Source: Simkaniaceae bacterium (GTDB lineage Bacteria > Chlamydiota > Chlamydiia > Chlamydiales > JACRBE01). From it: a stretch of DNA of 42,121 bases. The stretch covers positions 1 through 42,121 of the forward strand of contig JAIPIG010000020.1 of the NCBI GenBank assembly GCA_021734805.1, in the 5' to 3' direction. Of the stretch, positions 33,311-41,146 are shown piece by piece. Positions within the stretch are counted from its first letter, which is position 1. Each line of letters begins with the position of its first letter. A program made the position numbers and the translations under genes. The notes beneath the pieces were generated by a model. It had not been told where the DNA came from. It saw nothing but the letters and a program-made list of their open reading frames with translations, and made no database searches.

Positions 33311-34916
33311 AAAAGGAATACAAAGAGCTGGTTTTTTTTCTATATTTCTTTTTTTAACCTTTTTTTGCTTCCAAAACGTTAATTCTCAAATTCGTAATTC
33401 CAGTGCTCCATATTTAAGTGGAGATACATTCAGAGGAATTGCTGATTTTCTTTATGATGAAACTACAGTTTCTTTTGATCCGATGAAGGTGAAATCGGGT
33501 GATATTATTTTTGTGAAAACGGATATGCTAGAGGGTTTCTTTAATGAAAAACATCATCGAATTTTAAATCCCTATATTTTGATTTCGCATAATAGTGATG
33601 ACCCCATTTCAGAAAATTTTGCGCGGTATTTAGATGATTCTAAATTAATTGTGTGGTTTGCTCAAAATGTAGATAATTATCGTCATAATAAATTAATACC
33701 AATCCCAATAGGAATTGCGAATCAATATTGGAATCATGGCTCTATCAAAACATTTAATTTAGCAAAAAAACGGGCAGCTCAATCTAGTAAGTCGTACCTT
33801 TTAACAATGAATTTTTCTAATGGATCATTTCCAAAAGAGCGAGTTCGGTTGTGGCAATTATTAAGCAATAAGGCCTATTGCTATACTCCTGAGATCAAGA
33901 GCCATCTAATGTATCTTTTAGATTTAGCTAAATCAAAATTTGTCTTAAGTCCTCGAGGGAACGGAATCGATTGTCATCGCACATGGGAGACGTTATATAT
34001 GGGAGGGATTCCTGTTGTAATGAGTTCGACATTGGATGATCTTTTTGAGGGTTTGCCTGTTCTTGTAGTCGGAGATTGGGGGGAAATCAATCAAAAATTT
34101 TTAGAAAAAAAATGGATTGAATTCAGGAACAAGGAATTTAATAATGAGAAATTATTTTTTCCATACTGGAAAAAATTGATTTTAAAATACAAGAATGATT
34201 CGACTATAAAGGAATGGGGGGATTTAATTAATGAAATGCCGGAAATATATCAGGATATCCTTGTTAATAATAAAGTGATAAAGAAAGGGATTAGATCTTC
34301 TGAAGATCGTTATAATGCGATTAGAAAAGTTTTAGGTTCGCTTCCAAAAAATTTCAAAGCATTAGATTTGGGAGCATCTCAAGGGTACTTTTCATTTAGA
34401 ATGGCAAATGAATTCGGCGCTCGTTGCATTATGATTGAAGATGGGTATCTAAATTCTGCTAAACACTGGAAAACAGGGGATTTACTTCATGGTCTATGCA
34501 TGGCAAATAGTGAATTGAAGAAACTCACTTTGCTTAAGAAAAAAGTTTGTTTAAAAGACCTCGAAGAAATATCAAAGAAGGAAAAGTTTGATGTTGTTCT
34601 TGCATTCTCTGTCATCCATCACTTAAGGCACAGAAATTCAGATTCATTTGATACTTTTGATAAGGCTATTGAACACCTATTGAATTTAGCTCCTGTCGTA
34701 TTAATTGAGAATCCGCAAAATACGGGAATTCATACAAGGTATATTCGAGAGAAGCTAATAAAAAATAATGGTAAGGTGATTTTTTCATCTAATAGAGGTC
34801 AATTATTATATGAGATCTTTTTATTTGATCGACGAAAGAGCCATCAAGTTGAATCTAGATGCACGGATTTATCTGCAGAGATATATAATAGTTTCAATGG
34901 TTCTTTTAAAAATTAG
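33267..34916 (+). CDS. Exported exostosin-like glycosyltransferase fused to a class I methyltransferase
   Basis: 549 aa. Leader at about 20-41 (RAGFFSIFLFLTFFCFQNVNS) after an unusual 20-residue basic lead. Domain 1 (about 45-310) is the same exostosin-like enzyme as 23911, with the donor block SPRGNGIDCHRTWETLYMGG at about 226-245. A linker rich in Lys and Glu (about 310-360) follows. Domain 2 (about 360-525) is a SAM-dependent methyltransferase: KALDLGASQGYFSFRMA (motif I), CIMIEDG, FDVVLAFSVIHHLRH and VVLIENP. Transfer of a sugar followed by its methylation would fit. The start overlaps the previous gene by 44 bases. Confidence 0.78.
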   Translation: MYIQNVWKNFIQLGRKGIQRAGFFSIFLFLTFFCFQNVNSQIRNSSAPYLSGDTFRGIADFLYDETTVSFDPMKVKSGDIIFVKTDMLEGFFNEKHHRILNPYILISHNSDDPISENFARYLDDSKLIVWFAQNVDNYRHNKLIPIPIGIANQYWNHGSIKTFNLAKKRAAQSSKSYLLTMNFSNGSFPKERVRLWQLLSNKAYCYTPEIKSHLMYLLDLAKSKFVLSPRGNGIDCHRTWETLYMGGIPVVMSSTLDDLFEGLPVLVVGDWGEINQKFLEKKWIEFRNKEFNNEKLFFPYWKKLILKYKNDSTIKEWGDLINEMPEIYQDILVNNKVIKKGIRSSEDRYNAIRKVLGSLPKNFKALDLGASQGYFSFRMANEFGARCIMIEDGYLNSAKHWKTGDLLHGLCMANSELKKLTLLKKKVCLKDLEEISKKEKFDVVLAFSVIHHLRHRNSDSFDTFDKAIEHLLNLAPVVLIENPQNTGIHTRYIREKLIKNNGKVIFSSNRGQLLYEIFLFDRRKSHQVESRCTDLSAEIYNSFNGSFKN

Positions 34917-34953
34917 ATTTAATTAGTTGATGTGAAGTTTTAGAGTGAATTAT

Positions 34954-35829
34954 ATGCATAAACTCATTTTATTAATGCTTGTTTTGTTGCTAAATGTATT
35001 TGTAGAGGGTGCAGGTTTTAGCGAAAATATTGAATATCCTTTAGAAAAGGGATTCATAGATGTGATTATTCCATCTGTTGAAAAAGATGTTCGGATTTTA
35101 AATCATGCGATTCGAGGAATAAGGAAAAATGGTAAGGATATTCGTAGGGTTATCGTTGTTTCAAAAAACAGGTTAAGTTGGGAAGCAGAATGGTTTTCTG
35201 AAGAGAATTATCCATTTACTAAACTTGATGTGGCATTTGCGCTTTTCCAAGGTGATAAGCAAGCTGCTTCAAATTATATTTCCCACCCCGATAATCGTAT
35301 TGGCTGGATCTATCAACAACTAATAAAATTATATGCATACCAAGTTGTTCCGGATCTATCCAATAATCTACTTATACTTGACTCTGATACGGTATTTATA
35401 AGGCCAACAGAATTTCAGAATGAAGATGGATGGCCGTTATTTAATGTTAGTGATGAGTACCATATTCCCTATTTTGTTCATGCAGCAAAGCTTGTCCCGG
35501 GTTTATCAAAGGTGTTTAAAGAATTTTCAGGAATTACACATCACATGCTTTATCAAAGACCTGTATTAGAGGATTTATTTTCTATTGTCGAGGCCACTCA
35601 TAGTAGGCCGTTTTGGGAGGTTTTTTGTCAGAAAATTGACAAAACGCAGCATTTTTTTTCTGGTGCTTCAGAATATGAAATCTATTTTAATTTTTTTGTG
35701 GCTCGAAGCCCTCAATACAAAATTCGCAAGCTACGTTCGATTGATGGACAATATAAGGATCTCAATAAACACTTTAAGCTAAGGTTTTTTGATTATGTTT
35801 CTTATCATGCATTTAAACAAACCACATGA
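34954..35829 (+). CDS. Exported glycosyltransferase-like protein (DUF6492-like)
   Basis: The start is ATG at 34954; a GTG at 34945 would add three residues. Signal peptide MHKLILLMLVLLLNVFVEGAG. The mature region starts FIDVIIPSVEKDVRILNHAI and RVIVVSKNRL, resembling a GT-A first sheet, followed by IGWIYQQLIKLYAYQVV and NLLILDSDTVFIRPTEF with DSD as the metal-binding motif, then FFSGASEYEIYFNFF, as in DUF6492 glycosyltransferases. The sugar donor is unknown. It lies 37 bases after the fusion gene. Confidence 0.7.
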   Translation: MHKLILLMLVLLLNVFVEGAGFSENIEYPLEKGFIDVIIPSVEKDVRILNHAIRGIRKNGKDIRRVIVVSKNRLSWEAEWFSEENYPFTKLDVAFALFQGDKQAASNYISHPDNRIGWIYQQLIKLYAYQVVPDLSNNLLILDSDTVFIRPTEFQNEDGWPLFNVSDEYHIPYFVHAAKLVPGLSKVFKEFSGITHHMLYQRPVLEDLFSIVEATHSRPFWEVFCQKIDKTQHFFSGASEYEIYFNFFVARSPQYKIRKLRSIDGQYKDLNKHFKLRFFDYVSYHAFKQTT

Positions 35830-35952
35830 AATACGAATTATGGTGCTATTCAAGATTAATTGAGGGATTAGAACAATAAATTAAATAAAATATCAAATTA
35901 TGTTTGAGTAATATCTTAAAAGATATCAGTTAAACTATCACTAGGTTAAAAT

Positions 35953-36663
35953 ATGAGTGTATTATTTAAAAAGATTCAGTTTTTATTATTGAGCAATATA
36001 TTAATGACATTTGCTTGGTCTTCTGAAAGAGAGGAACTTACTTATTCTGACCCATACGCAACTCATCAGCATGTCCTTAAAGAACTTATACTTAAGACAG
36101 AGGGTCCAATTATTGAATTCGGCTGTGGTAATTCAAGTACGGATCTTTTGCATGCTCTATGTAAAAAAACATCGCGTATATTAATCACCCTTGATGATGA
36201 TAAGCAGTGGTTAGATAGATTCAAATTGAAATATTTAGGGGAGGGATATGAGAAGGATAATTCCGGATGGCACAAATTTTTCTTCGTTCCTGGTAAGAAA
36301 GATAACGGATCCCCAGATCATTGGATTCAATTTTTTGAGAATTGTGAGTACATTAATTCACAAGAATATTCTATTTGTTTTGTAGATCAATCTCCCTGGC
36401 TTGCTAGATATGAAACTATTAAAATATTTAAACACACCTCAGAGTATGTTCTCTTGCATGACTGTAATTATTTCCCAGAAAAAAATGTCTTTGGAAAAGT
36501 TATTCATCCTTTAGATCGCAAAAACCATATAAAGGGGGTGTTCGATTTTGGTGATGAATTCCCTTTTTTCAAAGTTTATTATCCAGATCATCCTTGGCCT
36601 GGAGATACAGGTCCACCAACTTTAGTGGGAAGTATGTCAAAATCTGAATTTCCTGAATTTTGA
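35953..36663 (+). CDS. Exported methyltransferase-like protein
   Basis: 236 aa. Signal peptide at about 1-24 (QFLLLSNILMTFAWSSER). Rossmann-type motif I GPIIEFGCGNSSTDLLHALC (about 50-69), then ILITLDDD with the acidic residue that binds the ribose of SAM, and YSICFVDQSP as a later strand. It differs from the 22358 family. The substrate is unknown; partial loss of catalysis cannot be ruled out. It is 123 bases downstream of the previous gene and the last island gene before the insertion sequence. Confidence 0.65.
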   Translation: MSVLFKKIQFLLLSNILMTFAWSSEREELTYSDPYATHQHVLKELILKTEGPIIEFGCGNSSTDLLHALCKKTSRILITLDDDKQWLDRFKLKYLGEGYEKDNSGWHKFFFVPGKKDNGSPDHWIQFFENCEYINSQEYSICFVDQSPWLARYETIKIFKHTSEYVLLHDCNYFPEKNVFGKVIHPLDRKNHIKGVFDFGDEFPFFKVYYPDHPWPGDTGPPTLVGSMSKSEFPEF

Positions 36664-36849
36664 TAATAAGTAGTTGCTCTGTTGCATAATTCGATAAACT
36701 ATCAGGTTATTGACCATAAGGGTTTTAACAACTACAGGGAGCACAGACTCGACTTTAGGCTTTCTGAAAAAAAACATTCTTTTCATCACAAAAAAAAAGG
36801 CAAATCTTTATAAGTTAACTTTTTTTTCACCAAGAATAAAAGGTTTCTT

Positions 36850-37608
36850 ATGTTCGATTTGCCTGCTGCAAAGTTATCTGTTCTCTCTATTTTTTTGCCC
36901 CTTTTTTTTTCGAAGCCCTCCTATATGAACTTTCTTGAGTTACTTCAAGGACATGTTCTATGCAAAGGAAAACGAACTATTTCTGAAATTTTAAAGTCTC
37001 TTGGTTTAAGAAACGTTAAAAATTACTCTAGATATCACGATTTCTTCAGGAAAGCTAAATGGTCAACTCTAAAGGGTGCTGAAATTCTTCTTCTCTATAT
37101 TGTTTCATTAATTCCGGGAGAGATTGAAATTTCAGTAGATTCTACAGTTGAACGTAGAAAAGGACCTAAAATTAAAGGCTTGGGTATCCAAAGAGATGCT
37201 GTCAGATCAAGCAAGGGTAGAAAAGTCCTAGTTCCCGGGTTAAATTGGTTAGTTGTTGCAATCCATTTTAAATTTCCTTGGTTCAAACAAGGGGTGGCTT
37301 TACCTTTTTTATCAATTTTAATGCCACCGGAAACCCCTTTATCAACGTCTAAGAATACAAAAGATCTTAAAAAATCGAAAAAGCATAAAACATTGACTAA
37401 ATGGACTTGCCAGGTTGCCATGCTACTACGTCGTTGGATTAAGCACCCAAAAAAAATCACAATTATTGCTGACAGTGCTTTTGCCACTTATGCTTTAGCA
37501 AACACTTGTATTGATTTAGGAATTACATTGGTTTCTAGAATGCGCCTAGATGCTAGAACCTTTGAATTTCCGGAAGAAAAGCCCAAAAAGGTCGTAAAAA
37601 ACTCGTAG
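36850..37608 (+). CDS. DDE transposase, N-terminal part
   Basis: 252 aa. Contains the first catalytic Asp in IEISVDSTVERRKGP and the second in KITIIADSAFATYALA. The start at MFDLPAAK follows AAAGG; a second Met (MNFLELLQG) is at residue 26. It ends by frameshift: after codon 247, in C-AAA-AAG at 37584-37590, the zero frame runs to TAG, whereas the -1 frame continues through KGRKKLVGKRLPMFK into the second ORF. So one protein is expected by -1 frameshifting, or the gene has lost one A. Confidence 0.85.
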   Translation: MFDLPAAKLSVLSIFLPLFFSKPSYMNFLELLQGHVLCKGKRTISEILKSLGLRNVKNYSRYHDFFRKAKWSTLKGAEILLLYIVSLIPGEIEISVDSTVERRKGPKIKGLGIQRDAVRSSKGRKVLVPGLNWLVVAIHFKFPWFKQGVALPFLSILMPPETPLSTSKNTKDLKKSKKHKTLTKWTCQVAMLLRRWIKHPKKITIIADSAFATYALANTCIDLGITLVSRMRLDARTFEFPEEKPKKVVKNS

Positions 37609-37622
37609 GTAAAAGATTACCA

Positions 37623-38210
37623 ATGTTTAAAGTGATCCTAAAAGATCCTTCCATGGTTTGGGATACATTCGAAATATTATGGTATGGGGGAAAGAAAAAG
37701 AAGATGGATGTTTTAACCGGAACATGTCTTTGGTACGGTTATGGAATTCGACCTGTTCCGATTAGGTGGGTTTTAACTCGGGATTCTAATAATAATGGGG
37801 AAGCTGCGGTGTTGTTTAGTACAGATGTTAACATACTTGCAATTAGGGTAATAGAAGCATTTGTCCTTCGTTGGCAACTTGAGGTTACTTTTGAAGAAGC
37901 TCGACGCCATCTTGGAATGGAAACACAAAGACAATGGTCAGACAATGCAATCGATAGAATAACCCCATGTATTCTTGCATCATACTCCATTATCAACCTA
38001 TTGGCATTGGCAACTGCAAAATCAAAAGGTGAAGATATTCCTGTTCAAACTAGCTCCTGGTACAAAAAAAACCATGTGACGTTTTCTGACGTTTTAGCTT
38101 ATGTAAGAATGAAGATACTGAGGACAAAATATATGCACAGGTTCAACAAAAATAGCGAAATAGAGGATATAGAGCTCAAAGAAATCATCGAGCAGCTGGC
38201 GGCTGCTTAA
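37623..38210 (+). CDS. DDE transposase, C-terminal part
   Basis: 195 aa from its first Met, but the reading frame joins the preceding ORF from 37590. Contains the catalytic Glu region RWQLEVTFEEARRHLGMETQ and QWSDNAIDRITP, typical of the last third of IS4/IS701-like transposases. The right-end repeat begins 40 bases after its stop. It has no ribosome-binding site fitting independent translation. Confidence 0.8.
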   Translation: MFKVILKDPSMVWDTFEILWYGGKKKKMDVLTGTCLWYGYGIRPVPIRWVLTRDSNNNGEAAVLFSTDVNILAIRVIEAFVLRWQLEVTFEEARRHLGMETQRQWSDNAIDRITPCILASYSIINLLALATAKSKGEDIPVQTSSWYKKNHVTFSDVLAYVRMKILRTKYMHRFNKNSEIEDIELKEIIEQLAAA

Positions 38211-38274
38211 GATTAGGTTTTGGCATTGCAAAATGTGTACTTATTTTTTACAGAAAGCCTAAAGTCGAGACAGA

Positions 38275-38743
38275 GTACACAGAGAAAAATCAAGAAAATG
38301 CACATTCCGGTGCCTCTGTGATCTCTGTGGTAAAAACTAATAATGAGCATGTTAGGTAAAAATGAATTATGTAACAGCGTCCAACTTAACTGAATTTAAG
38401 AGACCAATGTGCTGGATGACATTTATCTTCCTCTAATGAACTTAATAAAAGTAAAGAAGTGTATCATGCATCCGCAAAATAATGTCACCCGCTTGGCGCA
38501 AGCACGGGGCTTTTGTGCTTTCTTTTACCTTTGGATATAAGGGTATTGTGGTTGACTTTGAGCAGAATGCAATGATCTTGTGTAACCAAATCAATTGTTG
38601 AGAAACGAACTATTGTGATATGCTGCCAAACCAGCAGCAGCCCTTCCCTCAAAAGAAGAAACAAGAAACTGATGAAGCAAACAACTTTGACTTAAAAAGT
38701 TGTCCAACCAAATGGGCTCACTTCATAAAATTGAGTGTAAAAA
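38275..38743. other. Intergenic stretch without a recognisable gene
   Basis: About 470 bases between the insertion sequence and the pyruvyltransferase gene. It starts with ACAGAG and CTCTGTG repeats (38270-38333). Further on are weak hairpins: AAGCAC/GTGCTT at 38500-38520 before TCTTTT, and ACAACTT/AAGTTGT at 38681-38703. No ORF with convincing protein features was found on either strand; decayed mobile DNA is possible. Confidence 0.6.
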
Positions 38744-39628
38744 ATGAAGAAAACATATCTTTTTCTAGCATTGCTTAGTCTTTTTTTTATAAAGATCTCT
38801 GCAGGAACAATTTATTTTGTTTCTCCTTGTGCATTTAATGCAGGGGATTATTATAGCTGTCCTGATCTTTATTATGATTTTAAAAACTATCAGACTATTA
38901 AAATAGAACTTCAAGAATTTAAAAATAACGAAAAAAACAATCAGACCAAATTAAAAGATGCAATTATTATTTTTGGTGGTGGAGGAATACTGGATACAAC
39001 AAAACCTCTATCTTCTTTATATAATAATATGGATTTAAGTAATAAATGTTTTCATTGGGGGTCTGGATCTAACCGTTTAAATGTTAATGAAATTGACTGG
39101 GAATTAAGTGCTAATTTCATTGATATAAAAAAGGATGTTTTAAAGCATTTTATATTGGTTGGTAGAAGAGATTATTTGGATAACTATTATAAAAACCATG
39201 TCTATGTTCCTTGTGTAAGTTGTAAGCTTCCATATCTAAAACAAAAATATGAAATAAAAAGAAGAATTGGCATTGTCAATCACGCGTGGCTTAAATTAAT
39301 AAATAAACCTCAATTTCCTCAAATTAACATGAATTTAAAAAAGTATACAATTGAAGAAATTATAAGGTTTATAGGTGAATCAGAAGTTATAATTACTTCG
39401 TCTTTTCATGGCGCTTATTGGGGCTTGTTGTTGAATAAAAAAGTCATTATAAATGGAAATTGGTCAAGCAAGTTTGATACATTAAAATATCCTCTTGTGT
39501 TACTTTCAGATAACTTAGAAAAGGATATTCAAAATTGTGTTGTTCCACCAGCAGATTATCTAAATGAATGTATTGATTTAAATAATGCATTTTATGAAAA
39601 AATCATGAAATTAATTGAACAATATTAG
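38744..39628 (+). CDS. Exported polysaccharide pyruvyltransferase-family protein
   Basis: 294 aa with a signal peptide at 1-20 (MKKTYLFLALLSLFFIKISA). The order NAGDYYSCPDLYYD, AIIIFGGGGILD, CFHWGSGSNRL, FILVGRRDYLD, YVPCVSCKLP and VIITSSFHGAYWGLLLNKKV is the layout of the PS_pyruv_trans (WcaK/CsaB) fold, with the SSFHG donor loop. Enzymes of the family transfer pyruvate as a ketal, or sometimes sugars. It is very AT-rich, like the island genes at 20-36 kb, and was probably part of the island before the insertion sequence separated it. Confidence 0.83.
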   Translation: MKKTYLFLALLSLFFIKISAGTIYFVSPCAFNAGDYYSCPDLYYDFKNYQTIKIELQEFKNNEKNNQTKLKDAIIIFGGGGILDTTKPLSSLYNNMDLSNKCFHWGSGSNRLNVNEIDWELSANFIDIKKDVLKHFILVGRRDYLDNYYKNHVYVPCVSCKLPYLKQKYEIKRRIGIVNHAWLKLINKPQFPQINMNLKKYTIEEIIRFIGESEVIITSSFHGAYWGLLLNKKVIINGNWSSKFDTLKYPLVLLSDNLEKDIQNCVVPPADYLNECIDLNNAFYEKIMKLIEQY

Positions 39629-39645
39629 AGGGCCTTTGTATGAGC

Positions 39646-39852
39646 CTATCCTAATAAATTCTGCAACCACATAAATATCAACCCTAACTGAGCAAAGGCA
39701 TCCGACACATTTGGCAATCTTTCCCAGCGCATCAGTAGCCTTCTGCACTTTCTTTTTAGCCATGAAAAACTCCTTTCCACTACCCACCGCTTCCCTGCTG
39801 CCCTAAAGTAAGTGTATATCTCTTCTGTTTCCACTCTTGCCTTCCGGTTTTT
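39646..39852 (-). pseudogene. Truncated transposase remnant (IS5-type C-terminus)
   Basis: Only the last ~65 residues remain: KNRKARVETEEIYTYFRAAG and KRWVVERSFSWLKRKCRRLL, then RWERLPNVSDAFAQLG. RWVVERSFSWL with its Glu is the DDE Glu block of IS5/IS427-like transposases. Reading upstream on the minus strand hits a stop just before KNRKAR, near the junction with the next IS. The 5' part of the gene is missing. It ends 18 bases from the pyruvyltransferase stop. Confidence 0.75.
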
Positions 39853-39930
39853 TCAATATCCAATGATTGGCGGCGTTGTTGCAAAAGTCCCTAGAGAAAG
39901 TCCAATCAAACAGATCGTTTTGAATATGGA

Positions 39931-39999
39931 GGGACTTGTCCTCGCCTTTGGCGAGGATGGGGCCTTGCCCCTGCCGGCGAAAAGCCGGCTATAAGTCCC
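39931..39999. other. Cloverleaf-like palindrome cluster in the IS5 leader
   Basis: The outer stem GGGACTT (39931-39937) pairs with AAGTCCC (39993-39999). Inside are three hairpins in a row: TCCTCGCC-TTT-GGCGAGGA (39939-39957), GGGGC-CTT-GCCCC (39959-39971) and GCCGGC-GAAAA-GCCGGC (39973-39989). All stems are perfect and there are only one or two bases between them. It is much more GC-rich than its surroundings. It is not a tRNA. Confidence 0.7.
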
Positions 40000-40053
40000 G
40001 ACTCTTTGATTCTTACCTGAAAAATGGATAGCGAAAAATTCTTAAAATAAAGA

Positions 40054-40089
40054 AACTCCTTGTCGCCGACTAAAGCAAAGCAAGGAGTT
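40054..40089 (+). promoter_or_regulatory. Hairpin sequestering the transposase ribosome-binding site
   Basis: AACTCCTTG (40054-40062) is perfectly complementary to CAAGGAGTT (40081-40089), which contains the AAGGAG site 9 bases before the transposase ATG at 40097. A transcript reading in from outside would fold this stem and hide the site. This matches the known logic of IS10 and IS50, where outside transcripts are not translated. Confidence 0.65.
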
Positions 40090-40096
40090 CAAGTAG

Positions 40097-40963
40097 ATGC
40101 GTGCACGCAACTGGTCACAATATAACACGAGTTTAGTAAAAAGAGGAAGCCTAACTTTTTATCTTGATGCTTCCCTACTCAATAACAAGAAGATAAAAAC
40201 ACGGGGCAGGCCCCGTGTTTTTGGCACTCCACTCATACAAATCTTATTGATACTAAAAGTTCAATTCTCCCTTCCATACAGAGCGTTGGAGGGCTTCAGC
40301 AAAAGCACCCTGCAATCTTTAGCAAGTGATCTTCTTCTCCCATCCTATTCGATAATCTGTCATAGGGCAAAAGAATTAGCCCGGTCTCTGCCTAAATTGA
40401 GTAACCACAGAGCATCCGTTGTCTTACTAGATGCCTCAGGTTTTAAGGTTTATGGAGAGGTTGAATGGAAAGTCAAAATGCATGGCAAAAGCAAACGACG
40501 TAAGTGGATCAAATTGCATGTCTCAGTCGATGAAGCTACTCAGGAAATTGTTGGTGTTAAAATCACAGATGGCAGTGTTGCTGATAGTAAACAAGCTGAG
40601 GATCTTATTCGGCAGAGTGGTGGTAGTGTAAAACGTGTGCTAGCCGATGGCGCTTACGATAGTCGCACCATCAGGGAGTATGCTGTTTAATCCCTCCTAA
40701 GAAAAAATGCAAGATGGTCCGATAGTAGCAAAGGGAGGGGGAAATCTGCAGCAGAAATGAGAGGTCTTGGTTACGATGAAATAGGACGTAGTCTATGGGG
40801 TAAGCTAACCGGTTATTCACGACGATCCCTTGCGGAAACAGCTTTTTCCCGTCTGAAAAAACTATTCGGCCCTGGCTTCTTCTCTCGAGAAGAAGCCAGA
40901 CAAATCGTTGAAGGTCATATCAAATGCATGATGATGAACAAAATGTTGCAAGATATTGGATAA
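40097..40963 (+). pseudogene. IS5-family transposase interrupted by a stop codon
   Basis: RARNWSQYNTSLVKRGSLTF, LPYRALEGFSKS, VVLLDASGFKVYGEVEWK (first Asp), KLHVSVDEATQEIV, RVLADGAYDSRTIREY (second Asp) and RRSLAETAFSRLKKLFG (Glu) are the IS5/IS903-type domains in order. A TAA at 40688-40690 breaks the frame after EYAV. Reading continues in the same frame as RKNARWSDSSKGRGKSAAEM to 40963, so one nonsense change (or two compensating indels; the +1 frame reads IPPKK there) explains it. The element would need transposase supplied in trans. Confidence 0.85.
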
Positions 40964-41146
40964 ATTAACAATCAGTTAAGACAGCCTTATCCTCAAAATC
41001 TACTTTTGCAACAATGCCAGTTGACACCACTTTGCTATGGTGAGGCTACTCTCTTTGGCAAAGCTCTCTGGCTTGTCAAAAGTCCAGTAGGAATATACAA
41101 AAAAATATTAAAAACATCTTTTTTTATTTTTTTTTAATACTTCTAT

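Larger units (their letters stand above)
36748..38269. mobile_element. Insertion sequence, 1522 bp, intact ends
   Basis: The terminal inverted repeats 36748-36766 (CTCGACTTTAGGCTTTCTG) and 38251-38269 are perfect over 19 bases. The flanks are ACAGA at 36743-36747 and at 38270-38274, a 5-bp target duplication. The single cargo is a DDE transposase in two frames. The insertion lies in a stretch of ACAGAG-type repeats common in intergenic DNA. Family assignment is tentative (IS4/IS701-like DDE). Confidence 0.85.
39872..41018. mobile_element. IS5-family element, about 1.15 kb, with defective transposase
   Basis: The ends 39872-39888 (GGCGTTGTTGCAAAAGT) and 41002-41018 are inverted repeats with one mismatch in 17. 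Inside are a 225-base leader with strong secondary structure and an IS5/IS903-like transposase gene. A target duplication is not evident, so the exact boundaries may be off by a few bases. It lies next to the truncated transposase, and its left end may have caused that truncation. Confidence 0.75.

Noticed and set aside
37095-37487. 130-aa ORF on the minus strand inside the transposase
   Set aside because: It is a shadow of the DDE transposase and has no start signal or domain.
38500-38524. Possible terminator AAGCAC/GTGCTT
   Set aside because: The stem is only six base pairs with a nine-base loop and a broken T-run; too weak to list.
38401-38740. Possible transposase remnant on the minus strand
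   Set aside because: Short open stretches broken by stops, with no recognisable catalytic block.
39931-39999. Cloverleaf resembling a tRNA
   Set aside because: Stem lengths, three-base loops and absence of a seven-base anticodon loop, T-loop or CCA end rule out a tRNA.
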